From NCBI GenBank assembly GCA_027486895.1, contig JAIXOE010000060.1, positions 55,603 through 119,602 on the forward strand: a stretch of DNA of 64,000 nucleotides, written 5' to 3'. The notes under the pieces are model-generated. The model was not told the origin of the DNA. It worked only from the letters and a program-made list of their open reading frames with translations, and searched no databases. This DNA is from Sphingomonadales bacterium (lineage in GTDB: Bacteria > Pseudomonadota > Alphaproteobacteria > Sphingomonadales > Sphingomonadaceae). The position numbers were made by a program, and so were the translations under genes. Below are positions 1-9,059 of the stretch, piece after piece (position 1 is the stretch's first letter; every line of letters begins with the position of its first letter).

Positions 1-1192
1 GGTCACGCAACACAACACGCCGCAATATTTCAGGCGCAAAGTTGGGCAAGCCAGTGAAGCGCACCTCGTTGCGCTCGGACAAAGTGTCCCCCACGCGCAA
101 GGTGCCATGGTTTGGAATGCCGATGATATCGCCCGGCTCAGCGCTGTCTGCAATCTCGCGATCCTGCGCAAAAAACAGGATCGGCGAATGAATGGCAACT
201 GGTTTGCCAAGGCCAGAAGGCGTCAGCTTCATACCGCGTTTGAAGGTTCCGGAGCACAGCCGCATGAATGCGATGCGGTCACGGTGCTGCGGATCCATAT
301 TGGCTTGCACCTTGAAAATGAAGCCAGTGACTTCTTTTTCGGAAGGATCAATGTCACCCTTTGAACTGGGTTGCGGGCGCGGTGGCGGCGCATATTTGGC
401 GATAGCGTTGATGAGCTCGATCACGCCGAATTCTTTCAGCGCCGAACCAAAATAGACAGGCGTCAGGTCACCGTTCTGAAACGCGGTGAGATCGAAATCC
501 GAATATCCAGCTTGGGCAAGCTCGGCCTCTTCGCGCAGCCGCGCGACGCCAGCGGGCGTGAGCACATCTTCAAGGCTGTTGGCGTTCAGACCTGCATGGT
601 CACTGACTTTGCCTTCAAACGCCTTGCTGTCGCCCGATGGCTGGCTGAGGCGGCCACTGTTAAAGTCATAAAGGCCTTCAAACTCGCCCCCCATACCCAC
701 TGGCCAGTTCATAGGGCAGACATCGAGCGCCAGCGCGTCGGCGACTTCATCAATCGTTTCAAATGCCGGTCGGCCTTCACGATCCACCTTGTTTACAAAA
801 GTAATAATCGGAACGCTGCGCAGGCGGCATACTTCGAAAAGCTTGCGTGTCTGCGGCTCAATGCCCTTAGCGGCGTCGATGACCATGATGGCGGAATCGA
901 CAGCCGTCAGCGTCCGGTAGGTATCTTCGGAGAAATCCTCATGCCCCGGCGTGTCGAGCAGATTGAAGACAATGCCATCTTTCTGGAACGTCATCACAGA
1001 TGAAGTCACTGAAATACCGCGCTGCTGCTCAATCTTCATCCAGTCAGAACGCGCACGGCGGGCCTGACCGCGCGCCTTTACTTCGCCAGCCAAATGGATG
1101 GCGCCGCCTTGAAGCAACAGCTTTTCGGTAAGCGTTGTTTTACCCGCATCGGGGTGGGAGATAATGGCAAAGGTTCGGCGGTTGAGCGTCAT
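1..1192 (-). CDS. prfC: Peptide chain release factor 3 (partial, 3' end outside window)
   Basis: GTPase that recycles RF1 and RF2 from the ribosome after peptide release. The reading frame runs off the left edge, so about 397 N-terminal residues of an expected 525 or so are visible. The translation opens MTLNRRTFAIISHPDAGKTT, with the P-loop DAGKTTLTEK. It continues with the switch II motif DTPGHEDF, the base-recognition motif NKVD and an EF-Tu-like domain 2. The start at 1192 gives the usual RF3 N-terminus directly before the G domain, and an in-frame stop lies shortly upstream. The next gene, a TetR regulator, lies 24 bases upstream on the same strand. The N-terminal identity is clear; only the C-terminal domain cannot be judged. 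Confidence 0.95.
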   Translation of the reverse strand, partial: MTLNRRTFAIISHPDAGKTTLTEKLLLQGGAIHLAGEVKARGQARRARSDWMKIEQQRGISVTSSVMTFQKDGIVFNLLDTPGHEDFSEDTYRTLTAVDSAIMVIDAAKGIEPQTRKLFEVCRLRSVPIITFVNKVDREGRPAFETIDEVADALALDVCPMNWPVGMGGEFEGLYDFNSGRLSQPSGDSKAFEGKVSDHAGLNANSLEDVLTPAGVARLREEAELAQAGYSDFDLTAFQNGDLTPVYFGSALKEFGVIELINAIAKYAPPPRPQPSSKGDIDPSEKEVTGFIFKVQANMDPQHRDRIAFMRLCSGTFKRGMKLTPSGLGKPVAIHSPILFFAQDREIADSAEPGDIIGIPNHGTLRVGDTLSERNEVRFTGLPNFAPEILRRVVLRD

Positions 1193-1216
1193 ACCGCGCG
1201 GCTTAGGGATGATTGA

Positions 1217-1840
1217 TTATCGCTTCAACCCGTTTGTCAGAAGGTCTGCGGCGATAGTCGCGACTTCAGTTGCATCGCGATCCTCACCAAGGACACCGAA
1301 ACGCAGCCCTAGAAACACGTTCATGCCGACGATTGCCCACGCATGGACTTCCTCGACATCGTCGCGAACTTGGCCCTTATTCGCCGCATCTTTCAGGCTG
1401 GCGAGATATCCGTTGACCGTGTCTTCGTAATGCGCGCGATAACTTGGCGGATCGACAAATTCAGCCTCGTCAATAATCCGGTAGAGTTCCTTGTGCTCGC
1501 GTACAAAATTCAAAAATTTGGCAAGGCCTTTGCGTTCGCCTTCAAGACGGTCTGTCTCCGCAGCGATCACGGGTCCTACCGTGCGTCGCACCTGCGCAGA
1601 CATGTCGCGGACCAGCGCGCGGAAGAGCGAATCCTTGGAATCAAAATAGGTGTAGAAGCTACCTAACGCCACGCCGGCGCGCTGGGTAATGGACACGACT
1701 GAACTGTCGTGAAATCCCTTTTCGCCAAATTCGGCAGCGGCGGCATCCAGCAACAAGCGCAGTGTCTTGCGGCCCCTTTCGGTGCGGGGTGTCTTTTCAG
1801 CCGGTGTCATTGTTGCTGATATGCCACGTTCGGCCGACAT
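1217..1840 (-). CDS. TetR/AcrR-family transcriptional regulator
   Basis: One-component repressor of about 207 residues. The N-terminal TetR helix-turn-helix spans roughly residues 20-70 and ends in the typical recognition helix and linker (ITQRAGVALGSFYTYFDSKD). The rest is a variable all-helical ligand domain. A second in-frame ATG at 1810 would still keep the whole DNA-binding domain, so the exact start is open. It is transcribed away from a TonB-dependent receptor. The 102-base gap between them holds a near-perfect palindrome at 1864-1885, so control of the receptor and of itself is the simplest inference. The ligand cannot be read from the sequence. Confidence 0.9.
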   Translation of the reverse strand: MSAERGISATMTPAEKTPRTERGRKTLRLLLDAAAAEFGEKGFHDSSVVSITQRAGVALGSFYTYFDSKDSLFRALVRDMSAQVRRTVGPVIAAETDRLEGERKGLAKFLNFVREHKELYRIIDEAEFVDPPSYRAHYEDTVNGYLASLKDAANKGQVRDDVEEVHAWAIVGMNVFLGLRFGVLGEDRDATEVATIAADLLTNGLKR

Positions 1841-1863
1841 TCGCTACACTTCCCAAAGTCATT

Positions 1864-1885
1864 AAGTTGAAACATGGTTCAACTT
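1864..1885. promoter_or_regulatory. Palindromic operator between tetR and the TonB receptor gene
   Basis: Arms AAGTTGAA (1864-1871) and TTCAACTT (1878-1885) are exact inverted repeats around a 6-base centre ACATGG, whose inner CATG is also symmetric. That makes 20 of 22 positions symmetric. Size and position, 24 bases upstream of the TetR gene start and 58 upstream of the receptor start, fit a TetR-family operator that controls both genes. The assignment is inferred from symmetry and position only. Confidence 0.65.
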
Positions 1886-1942
1886 TCAGTATAAGCATAT
1901 TTGTGAATGGGTAAAGACCTGCAATTCAAAGGGAGAGTGACA

Positions 1943-4294
1943 ATGAAATCCACGAAAATTTCGATGATTCGCGCTGCATTGTTTGCCAGCATTGCCATGT
2001 CCGGCTTGGCTGTAACCGCGCCTGCCATGGCGCAAGAAGAAGCAACGGGCGCCGATAATGCGGATGAAATCATCGTTACCGCCCGCCGCCGTGAAGAAAA
2101 TCTCCTCGATGTGCCAATCGCTGTCAGTGCATTTTCGGGCGAAGCGCTTGAACTGCGCGGCGCCCTTGACCTGACCGACATTGGCAACATCACGCCGAAC
2201 ACCACGCTTGAAACATCGCGCGGCACTAACTCGACCTTGTCGGCTTTTATTCGCGGCATTGGCCAGCAAGACCCCGTATCGGGCTTTGAGCCTGGCGTGG
2301 GCATTTATCTTGACGATGTGTATTTGAACCGGCCTCAGGCTGCAGTTCTCGACATTTATGATGTCGAGCGCATCGAAGTTCTGCGCGGGCCGCAAGGTAC
2401 GCTGTACGGCCGCAATACCATCGGCGGCGCCGTGAAATATGTCACCAAGCGTTTGCCGCAAGAATTCGCTTTGAGCGCACGGGCGACAGTTGGAACCTAT
2501 AAGCAGGCCGATGGCGTACTGACCGTCTCTGCACCGATTGGCGAAATCGTCCGCGTCGGCGGCAGTGTCGCGCGGCTTTCACGCGGTGGCTTTGGCGATA
2601 ACCTGACCACTGGACTTGAGAACTATAACAAGGACGTCTGGGCTGCGCGCGGCACATTGGAGATGGGCGGCTACGGCGCGCCGGTTTCGGTTCGTATCAG
2701 CGGCGATTATAGCCGCGACAAGAGCGATCCACGCGGAGGCCATCGCATCATTCCTGGATTGTTGTCAGGCGCACCTGTGCTCGACAATGTCTACGATACA
2801 CGTGGCGGCCTTGTTGATCCGAAACAGGACATCAAGGCTTATGGTCTCGCCATGAATATTTCGGTGGACCTATCCGATAGCCTGACGCTGCGTTCCATCA
2901 GTGCATGGCGTAAAGATGACACGCTGACACCGATCGACTTCGACGCGCTGCCTGCTGCAGATGTTGACGTCCCCGGTGGCTATTTCAACGAACAGGTTAG
3001 CCAAGAAGTGCAGTTGCTTGTGGACGCTGGTCCGTTCAGCGGCATGGTCGGTGCCTATTATCTGGATGCCACCGCCGATACGTTGTTCGATGTGCGTCTG
3101 TTCACGACGCTCAACGGCCTGACTGCATTTACAAAAGCTGCAGTAGATACCGAAACCTACGCAATCTTCGGTGATTTCACATATGACTTCTCAGATCAAC
3201 TCAGCCTGTCAGTCGGCGGTCGTTACACATGGGATAAGCGCACGGCGAATATCCTGCGTCAAAACTATCTCGGCGGCGGCTCGCCGTTCTTCGGTGGCGC
3301 AGGCGTCCCATTTGGCGCAGCGAGCACAAACTTCAGCGGGCAGCGTGATTTCAAAAAGTTCACACCACGCGTATCGCTAAGCTTCAAGCCGACACCAGAC
3401 CACAATATCTACGCCAGCTTCAGCCAAGGCTTCAAGGGTGGCGGTTTTGATCCGCGCGGCGTAGGCGCCAACGCACCTGACCTCAACGGCAACGGTATCC
3501 GTGGCGAAAATGCCGAAGTGGCTGCATTCCTGAGCTTCCGTCCAGAAAGCGTCGACAGCTACGAAGTTGGCTATAAGGGCAATTTGTTCGATGGCGGACT
3601 GACCTTCGCTTTGGCCGGCTTCTATGCTGACTATAAGGACGTCCAGATACCAGGCTCGGTTGCCTGCATCGTTGGCGGCCTGCCATCATTCTGCGGCGTA
3701 ACTTCGAACGCGGGCAAAGCGACGTTCAAGGGCTTAGAGCTTGAGTTTAACGCACGGCTTGGCGAAAGCGTTGCCAGCGATGGCGACCGTTTGAACCTGC
3801 TGGGCGCAGTGGGTTACATTGATGCGAAGTTCGACGAATATATCTCGAACATCGCTAACGTGCCTACAGATGTTGCTGCCTTCCGCGATGTTCAGAACAC
3901 ACCTTCATGGACAGCGAGCGCAACGCTTGCCTATATGACGCCTGTTGGCGCTGGACGGTTGAATTTGGGAACGACAGTTTCCTATCGCAGCAGCACGACC
4001 CAGTTCGAAATTCCGAACCCCTATATCGATCAGTCCGGCTATGCCTTGGTCGACGCTAGCCTCGTGTATACCGCGCCTGACGATCGTTGGAGCATTGGCC
4101 TCTATGGTAAGAACCTGCTCGACAAGGAATATAAAACTTCGGGCTACAGTTTCATTGCTGGCAATGCGACGACCGGTGTGCCCATCCTTGGTGGAAACGG
4201 ACTGCCGATTGCCTCGCTGGGCCGCGAGGGCACACTGACAGCATTTTACGGCAACCCGCGTCAGGTCTTCCTCACAGCTGGCGTGAAGTTCTAA
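1943..4294 (+). CDS. TonB-dependent outer-membrane receptor
   Basis: Outer-membrane beta-barrel that imports a ligand using TonB/ExbBD energy. The ATG at 1943 is chosen over an in-frame start 36 bases earlier because it follows a good ribosome site (gggagag, 1931-1937). It also gives a clean signal peptide, MKSTKISMIRAALF... ending APAMA-QEE. The mature protein begins with a TonB-box-like DEIIVTARRR and a plug domain containing RGIGQQDP and RGPQGTLYGRNTIGGAV. A 22-stranded-type barrel follows, ending in the terminal aromatic signature TAGVKF. The 783-residue length is normal. The divergent TetR gene and palindrome suggest substrate-responsive control. The substrate is unknown; the family in sphingomonads covers siderophores, oligosaccharides and aromatics. 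Confidence 0.95.
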   Translation: MKSTKISMIRAALFASIAMSGLAVTAPAMAQEEATGADNADEIIVTARRREENLLDVPIAVSAFSGEALELRGALDLTDIGNITPNTTLETSRGTNSTLSAFIRGIGQQDPVSGFEPGVGIYLDDVYLNRPQAAVLDIYDVERIEVLRGPQGTLYGRNTIGGAVKYVTKRLPQEFALSARATVGTYKQADGVLTVSAPIGEIVRVGGSVARLSRGGFGDNLTTGLENYNKDVWAARGTLEMGGYGAPVSVRISGDYSRDKSDPRGGHRIIPGLLSGAPVLDNVYDTRGGLVDPKQDIKAYGLAMNISVDLSDSLTLRSISAWRKDDTLTPIDFDALPAADVDVPGGYFNEQVSQEVQLLVDAGPFSGMVGAYYLDATADTLFDVRLFTTLNGLTAFTKAAVDTETYAIFGDFTYDFSDQLSLSVGGRYTWDKRTANILRQNYLGGGSPFFGGAGVPFGAASTNFSGQRDFKKFTPRVSLSFKPTPDHNIYASFSQGFKGGGFDPRGVGANAPDLNGNGIRGENAEVAAFLSFRPESVDSYEVGYKGNLFDGGLTFALAGFYADYKDVQIPGSVACIVGGLPSFCGVTSNAGKATFKGLELEFNARLGESVASDGDRLNLLGAVGYIDAKFDEYISNIANVPTDVAAFRDVQNTPSWTASATLAYMTPVGAGRLNLGTTVSYRSSTTQFEIPNPYIDQSGYALVDASLVYTAPDDRWSIGLYGKNLLDKEYKTSGYSFIAGNATTGVPILGGNGLPIASLGREGTLTAFYGNPRQVFLTAGVKF

Positions 4295-4322
4295 AACCTG
4301 CGCGAAAGCGCTATTCAAAAAG

Positions 4323-4348
4323 AAGGCCGGGTCATCATGCCCGGCCTT
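4323..4348. terminator. Bidirectional terminator between the TonB receptor gene and pheT
   Basis: A 9-bp GC-rich stem, AAGGCCGGG with CCCGGCCTT, encloses an 8-base loop between two converging genes. It is followed by TTCATTTT on the plus strand and preceded by CAAAAAG, which gives a U-run on the minus strand. This is a typical shared rho-independent terminator. Confidence 0.85.
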
Positions 4349-4353
4349 TCATT

Positions 4354-6753
4354 TTATCCGCGAAGCACCGCGCCAAGTTTGGCGGCTGCCGCGATGACCT
4401 TATCTGAAATCAGCTTCAGATCATCGTCACCATAGCTTTTGTCGGTGGGCTGAAGCGTGACTTCAACCGCAAGGCTGACTTGGCCGTCGGGAACGCCCTG
4501 TCCGGCAAAGCGGTCAAACAAACGCACTGCGACAATGTTGTCCTTGTCGCATCCCTTAATGGACCGAACCAGATCATTGGCTGGCGTATCTTGCGATACC
4601 AGAAACGCAAAATCACGCGTCACGGCCTGCAATGCAGGCGGCGTGAAGGCTGGGCGCATAAAGCCGGTGGCTTTCTTGAGCGGAATCGCATCCAAAAAGA
4701 TTTCCGCTGCGACAATGCTGCCATCAAGGTCGAACGCCTTTGCCGTTGCCGGATGCAACGTTCCAAATGCCGCGAGAATATTCTTCGGTCCCATGCGCAG
4801 CGTCGCCGATTGTCCGGGATGATAATGCGCACCTGCATCATCCATTACGAGCAGGCCGTCGGTTGCGACACCTGCGGCCTTCAGCAAGGCTATTGCATCT
4901 GCCTTGGCGTCAAACGCGTCGAATTTCGTTGCCTTGCCTGTCGCCCAGTTGCGTACGGATTTGTCGCCAGCCAGCACGATGCCTGCTGTCAGGCGCTCGT
5001 CGCTTGTACCATCCGCAGCAGCGAAATAGCGGCGTCCGATTTCGAATAGCCGAACCGATGAAGCACCGCGGTCCATGTTCCGCTGCGCTGCAGAGAGCAG
5101 ACCCGGCAAAAGTGAAGGTCGCATGACCTTCATGTCTTCGGAGATCGGGTTGGCAAGGCTCCAAGCGCCGCCGCCAAATGCGTCCGCTGCCTTTTGCGGC
5201 AGGAACGACCAATTGATCGCTTCGTTCAGCCCACGCGCAGCTGCTGTCCGCCGAACTTTGCGTTCCAATGACTGAACAGGCGTTGCAGTTGGCTTGGCAA
5301 CGCCGTCTGCACGGGGCAATGGAACCGAAACAACATTATCGAGGCCGACGATGCGGACAACTTCTTCGACGATGTCTGCAGGGCCATCGACGTCACGACG
5401 CCATGTCGGAACGGTTACGTACCAGTTATCGCTCACGGAAAAACCAAGTCTTTCCAATATATTGCGCTGTTCCTCTGGCGTGACATCAACGCCGCCAAGC
5501 TGCTGGCAATATTGGGTGTCATAGGAAATGTCGCGCGGCGCAACTGGCGCAGTGCCTGACCGGGTGATTGCACTTGCGGTCCCGCCGCAATGGTCAAGCA
5601 CGAGCTTGGTTGCGATCGCCAACCCGTCCTCCAAGAACGCAGGGTCAACGCCGCGCTCAAAACGTTGCCGTGCATCGCTGGTCAACGCAAGCTTCTGTCC
5701 GGTGCGCGCGATATGTTCGGGGTCGAAATAAGCGCACTCGATGAGGACATCGCTGGTCGTTTCCGAAACGCCACTATGTTCGCCGCCCATGATACCGCCA
5801 ATGTCATGGACCATGCTGTCGTCAGCAATGACGGTCATGCTCGAATCGAGGGTGTAGGTTTTGCCATTGAGCGCGACCATGTCCTCGCCGTCTATGGCCT
5901 TGCGCGCGACCAGTGCACCATTCAGCTTGGCGCGGTCATAAACGTGTAATGGCCGGCCAAGATCGATTGATACGAAGTTGGTGATGTCGACGAGCACTGA
6001 AATCGGCTTTTGGCCAATGGCTTTCAGCTTGCTGCGCATCCATTCGGGCGCGTCGCCATTGCGGACACCGGACACGGCTTGTGCGAAGAACGCAGGGCAG
6101 CCTGCGATGTCGTCTGTGCGCACTATCGGTGCGGGTCCACCGCCTTCGTTTGGCGCGGCAAAATCGATGCGGTAGACTTCGCTCAGTGGGCGCAATGTTC
6201 CAAGACCAGCTGCTGCGAGGTCGCGCGCGATGCCGCGAACGCCCATGCAATCCTGACGGTTGGGCGTGATGCTAACATCTATGACCGGATCATCGAGGCC
6301 TGCCCAGTCGGCATAGGCCTGGCCCACAGGCGCATCTGCCGCGAGTTCGATGATGCCGTCATGGTCATCCCCAAGCTCAAGTTCGGCAATTGAGCACATC
6401 ATCCCGTTGGATTCGACGCCTCTGATCGCTGCAACTTTCAGCACCATCCCGTTGGCGGGCACGACTGCGCCGGCTGGACCAAATACGCCAAGCAGGCCTG
6501 CCCGCGCGTTGGGTGCGCCGCACACAACCTGAAGCGGTTCCCCGCCTGCATCGACGGACAAGACCTGTAGTTTATCGGCCTGTGGATGCGGCGCTGCGCT
6601 CAGCACCTTTGCGATCCGGAACGCGGACAATTTGTCCGCTGGATTCTCGATGCCTTCAACTTCAAGCCCGATACGGTTCAGGCAATCGGCAACCGCATGA
6701 ATATCGGCGTCGGTGTGGAGATGCTCTTTAAGCCATGACAATGAAAACTTCAT
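4354..6753 (-). CDS. pheT: Phenylalanine--tRNA ligase beta subunit
   Basis: Beta chain of the alpha2-beta2 cytoplasmic enzyme that charges tRNA-Phe. At 799 residues it is the usual bacterial length. It opens [12 protein letters not shown], then has the EMAP-type OB-fold tRNA-binding domain (about residues 40-150). Next come the B3/B4 editing region, the B5 and catalytic-like core, and the FDX-ACB anticodon-binding domain at the C terminus (about 700-795). Its start overlaps the pheS stop by 4 bases, so the two subunits are translationally coupled. It is the last gene of the rplT-pheS-pheT block and ends at the terminator at 4323-4348. Confidence 0.98.
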   Translation of the reverse strand: MKFSLSWLKEHLHTDADIHAVADCLNRIGLEVEGIENPADKLSAFRIAKVLSAAPHPQADKLQVLSVDAGGEPLQVVCGAPNARAGLLGVFGPAGAVVPANGMVLKVAAIRGVESNGMMCSIAELELGDDHDGIIELAADAPVGQAYADWAGLDDPVIDVSITPNRQDCMGVRGIARDLAAAGLGTLRPLSEVYRIDFAAPNEGGGPAPIVRTDDIAGCPAFFAQAVSGVRNGDAPEWMRSKLKAIGQKPISVLVDITNFVSIDLGRPLHVYDRAKLNGALVARKAIDGEDMVALNGKTYTLDSSMTVIADDSMVHDIGGIMGGEHSGVSETTSDVLIECAYFDPEHIARTGQKLALTSDARQRFERGVDPAFLEDGLAIATKLVLDHCGGTASAITRSGTAPVAPRDISYDTQYCQQLGGVDVTPEEQRNILERLGFSVSDNWYVTVPTWRRDVDGPADIVEEVVRIVGLDNVVSVPLPRADGVAKPTATPVQSLERKVRRTAAARGLNEAINWSFLPQKAADAFGGGAWSLANPISEDMKVMRPSLLPGLLSAAQRNMDRGASSVRLFEIGRRYFAAADGTSDERLTAGIVLAGDKSVRNWATGKATKFDAFDAKADAIALLKAAGVATDGLLVMDDAGAHYHPGQSATLRMGPKNILAAFGTLHPATAKAFDLDGSIVAAEIFLDAIPLKKATGFMRPAFTPPALQAVTRDFAFLVSQDTPANDLVRSIKGCDKDNIVAVRLFDRFAGQGVPDGQVSLAVEVTLQPTDKSYGDDDLKLISDKVIAAAAKLGAVLRG

Positions 6754-7829
6754 GCGCCTACTCCTCCGCTAAGCGTCGGAACATCGAGCGCATCAAATCC
6801 GTAATGCTGAAGCCAGCGATTATCGCCGTCGAAAAAGGCGCGCAAATCGTCCATCCCATATTTAAGCATGGCAAGACGGTCGACACCGGTACCGAAGGCG
6901 AAGCCTTGCCAAATATCAGGATCAAGCCCGCAGGCCTCGATAACTTTGCGATGGACCATGCCGGAGCCAAGAACTTCCATCCAGCCTTCCGATCCGCCAA
7001 TGACGCGTTTGCCGTTGACCATCGAATAGCCGACGTCGACTTCAACCGATGGCTCGGTGAACGGGAAATAGCTTGGCCGCAGGCGCAAGACGACATCTTC
7101 GCGTTCGAAATAGGCCTTCAGAAACGTCTCCAGCGTCCACTTCAGATGACCAAGATGAATGCCCTTGTCGATAACAAGGCCTTCGATCTGGTGGAACATC
7201 GGCGTGTGCGTAGCATCGCTGTCGCTTCGGTACACCCGGCCGGGCGCGATGATGCGAATAGGCGGTTCCTGCGACGTCATGGTGCGGATCTGGACAGGCG
7301 ATGTGTGGGTGCGCAACAGCATTTTGCTGCCGTCGCGCGCCATTTCATCGGGGAAATAGAATGTGTCATGCATCGCGCGCGCAGGATGCGTTTCCGGAAT
7401 ATTGAGCGCGGTGAAATTATGCCAATCGTCTTCGATCTCACGCCCTTCCGCGACTGCGAAGCCCATGTCGGCAAAAATTTCTGCCAACTCGTCCATGACT
7501 TGGCTGACAGGGTGCACTGTTCCGCGCGGTGTTTCGGGCGCTGGCAACGTCATGTCGACATATTCGTTTGCGAGACGGCGGTTCAACTCAGCCGTTTCCA
7601 AGCCGGCTTTCTTTGCGGCCAGCGCCGTGGTGACGCTCTCGCGCAAACCATTGATGATGGGGCCTTGTGCCTGGCGTTCATCAGGTGACATCGCCCCCAT
7701 CGTCTTGAGCAATGCCGAAACGCTGCCTTGCTTACCAAGGGCGGATATCCGAACAGCCTCGAGCGCGTCCAGCGTATCCGCGGAATCAATTGCTGCCATC
7801 AGTTCGGTTTGGAGTGTCGCAATATCCAT
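6750..7829 (-). CDS. pheS: Phenylalanine--tRNA ligase alpha subunit
   Basis: Catalytic alpha subunit of PheRS, a class II aminoacyl-tRNA synthetase. The N-terminal coiled-coil is followed by the class II core, with motif 2 around [20 protein letters not shown] and motif 3 around [21 protein letters not shown] choose the ATG at 7829 ([10 protein letters not shown], about 359 residues). An in-frame ATG 12 bases upstream lies inside a palindromic repeat that belongs to the upstream insertion, so it is probably fortuitous. The start therefore lies only 6 bases from the repeat end at 7835. Any native leader or ribosome site upstream may have been replaced by repeat sequence. Confidence 0.97.
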   Translation of the reverse strand: MDIATLQTELMAAIDSADTLDALEAVRISALGKQGSVSALLKTMGAMSPDERQAQGPIINGLRESVTTALAAKKAGLETAELNRRLANEYVDMTLPAPETPRGTVHPVSQVMDELAEIFADMGFAVAEGREIEDDWHNFTALNIPETHPARAMHDTFYFPDEMARDGSKMLLRTHTSPVQIRTMTSQEPPIRIIAPGRVYRSDSDATHTPMFHQIEGLVIDKGIHLGHLKWTLETFLKAYFEREDVVLRLRPSYFPFTEPSVEVDVGYSMVNGKRVIGGSEGWMEVLGSGMVHRKVIEACGLDPDIWQGFAFGTGVDRLAMLKYGMDDLRAFFDGDNRWLQHYGFDALDVPTLSGGVGA

Positions 7830-7834
7830 AATTC

Positions 7835-7867
7835 TCGTCATTCCCGCGAAGGCGGGAATCTAACTCC
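7835..7867. repeat. Palindromic repeat, left end of GIY-YIG module 1
   Basis: 33 bases containing the hairpin-forming core ATTCCCGCGAAGGCGGGAAT, flanked by TCGTC and CTAACTCC. It matches the inverse complement of 8216-8248 at 30 of 33 positions. Two of the three differences lie on opposite sides of the hairpin stem and compensate each other (T/A pair here, C/G pair there). The core resembles short REP-like palindromes scattered in many proteobacterial genomes. Confidence 0.85.
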
Positions 7868-7881
7868 CGCACGTTCATATT

Positions 7882-8205
7882 TCATAGCTGCCGCGATGGC
7901 AGAGGAAGAAAGCCCAAATCAACCGCCAAATCGTGCCAGTCGGAGTTTTCTGCCTCGATCAAGTTGATTTTCCACTGCCGATTCCATTTCTTGATCTGCT
8001 TTTCGCGCGTAATCGCCGTTTCCATAGTGCCATGTTGTTCATGCCAAACGAGCATCTTCACATTGTGGTCGGCGGTAAAGCCTTCAAAGCACCCTTCGCG
8101 ATGTTGATGCATGCGTTGGACGAGATGCGATGTCACACCGACATAAAGCGTCCCATAGCGTCTGCTCGCCAATATGTAGACCGTTGGCTGGAAGTCGGCA
8201 TGCAT
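7882..8205 (-). CDS. Small GIY-YIG nuclease-family protein
   Basis: A 107-residue single-domain protein of the GIY-YIG superfamily, the stand-alone type grouped as COG2827. Visible catalytic-fold features are VYIL near residue 9, the GTLYVGVT strand with its tyrosine, the helix arginine in LVQRMHQH, and a glutamate in REKQIKKWNRQWK. This fits a metal-dependent DNA endonuclease. No separate DNA-binding domain is present, unlike homing endonucleases or UvrC. Its start lies 11 bases inside one repeat and its stop 15 bases inside the other. The biological target is unknown; activity is inferred from fold motifs only. Confidence 0.88.
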   Translation of the reverse strand: MHADFQPTVYILASRRYGTLYVGVTSHLVQRMHQHREGCFEGFTADHNVKMLVWHEQHGTMETAITREKQIKKWNRQWKINLIEAENSDWHDLAVDLGFLPLPSRQL

Positions 8206-8215
8206 AAAAAGGCCC

Positions 8216-8248
8216 GGAGTTGGATCCCCGCCTTCGCGGGGATGACGA
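8216..8248. repeat. Palindromic repeat, right end of GIY-YIG module 1
   Basis: Inverse copy of 7835-7867. It contains ATCCCCGCCTTCGCGGGGAT and is flanked by GGAGTTGG and GACGA. It differs from its partner at three positions, two of which preserve the hairpin by compensation. Confidence 0.85.
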
Positions 8249-8286
8249 TAATGGGTAAAACGCTGATTTCATTGACCTGAATAAGC

Positions 8287-8324
8287 AAAAGGGCGCGAAC
8301 GGCAAGTGCCGCCCACGCCCTTTT
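8287..8324 (-). terminator. Probable terminator downstream of rplT
   Basis: Outer stem AAAAGGGCG with CGCCCTTTT (9 bp) and inner stem CGGCA with TGCCG. Read on the minus strand it ends in CGCCCTTTT 24 bases after the rplT stop. It separates rpmI-rplT from the GIY-YIG gene and pheS-pheT, although read-through is possible. Confidence 0.7.
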
Positions 8325-8348
8325 GCGCAATATCGAAGTTTTAGGAGC

Positions 8349-8714
8349 TTATGCTGCTTTCGCGAGCGCTGCCTTCGACTGCGCAATGATTGTGCTAAAC
8401 ATCGCGCCTTCGTTCATTGCAAGGTCGGCAAGAACCTTGCGGTCCAGTTCAACATTAGCAAGCTTAAGGCCATGCATGAACACGCCATAGGTCATGCCTT
8501 CGGCACGAACTGCGGCGTTGATACGCTGGATCCACAATGCGCGGAAGTTCCGCTTGTTTACCTTACGGTCGCGATATGCGTACTGACCGGCCTTTTCGAC
8601 GGCCTGACGTGCAACACGGATCGTATTTTTGCGACGGCCATAATAGCCCTTCGCCTGCTCTAAAATTCTTTTATGTTTGGCTTTGGTGGTCACACCACGT
8701 TTGACGCGTGCCAT
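8349..8714 (-). CDS. rplT: Large ribosomal subunit protein bL20
   Basis: 121-residue basic 50S assembly protein. The N-terminus [20 protein letters not shown] and the central [21 protein letters not shown] are hallmark L20 sequences. In many bacteria L20 autoregulates the rpmI-rplT messenger, and the 37-base gap to rpmI is consistent with one transcript. A hairpin with a T-run follows the stop. The start is fixed by the conserved N-terminus. Confidence 0.99.
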   Translation of the reverse strand: MARVKRGVTTKAKHKRILEQAKGYYGRRKNTIRVARQAVEKAGQYAYRDRKVNKRNFRALWIQRINAAVRAEGMTYGVFMHGLKLANVELDRKVLADLAMNEGAMFSTIIAQSKAALAKAA

Positions 8715-8751
8715 AATCTATATCCTTTTCTTTAAAAACGTACGCGCGGTC

Positions 8752-8952
8752 TTACAGACCGTATGGCGCCCATTTCTTGATTGTCTTGGCATCGGGATCA
8801 GAGATCACGCTGGTGCCACGGTTTTGGCGGATATACTTGGCATTATGGCTGCTCAAACGGTGCCGTTTTCCAACGACGCCATGCTTGATCTTGCCTGTTG
8901 CGGTGATTTTGAAGCGTTTCTTCACACCGCTCTTGGTCTTGAGCTTGGGCAT
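8752..8952 (-). CDS. rpmI: Large ribosomal subunit protein bL35
   Basis: 66-residue 50S protein with the family signature [20 protein letters not shown] and the conserved [16 protein letters not shown] region. It is first in the visible rpmI-rplT unit. The usual upstream partner infC is not here; an AraC-type regulator gene ends 107 bases upstream instead, so the promoter of the unit probably lies in 8953-9059. Confidence 0.98.
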   Translation of the reverse strand: MPKLKTKSGVKKRFKITATGKIKHGVVGKRHRLSSHNAKYIRQNRGTSVISDPDAKTIKKWAPYGL

Positions 8953-9059
8953 TTTGGTCTCCTTTGTTGAGTCCGTATCAAGCCGACATGGCAGCCCTAT
9001 TGGCCAGCCTGCTTATTCGGAAGGCGCGCGCCTAACCGGATTCGCGCACGATTGCAAGC

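Larger units (their letters stand above)
7835..8248 (-). mobile_element. Putative 414-bp module: inverted palindromes around a GIY-YIG gene
   Basis: A single small GIY-YIG nuclease gene lies between 33-base inverted repeats that are themselves palindromic. The module sits between rplT and pheS, which are normally neighbours in one transcription unit, and it is read in the same direction. No transposase is present. A second module built the same way but with a different repeat lies at 26765-27144. I infer a minimal mobile unit or a repeat-associated cassette. No target-site duplication is evident beyond the repeats themselves. Confidence 0.45.

Noticed and set aside
6735..7688. 317-codon plus-strand frame
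   Set aside because: It is entirely antisense to pheS, which is unmistakable; the frame is a composition artefact.
7835..8248. Insertion sequence or intron interpretation of module 1
   Set aside because: No transposase, no group I or II intron core and no interrupted exon; only the repeat-nuclease-repeat layout is supported.
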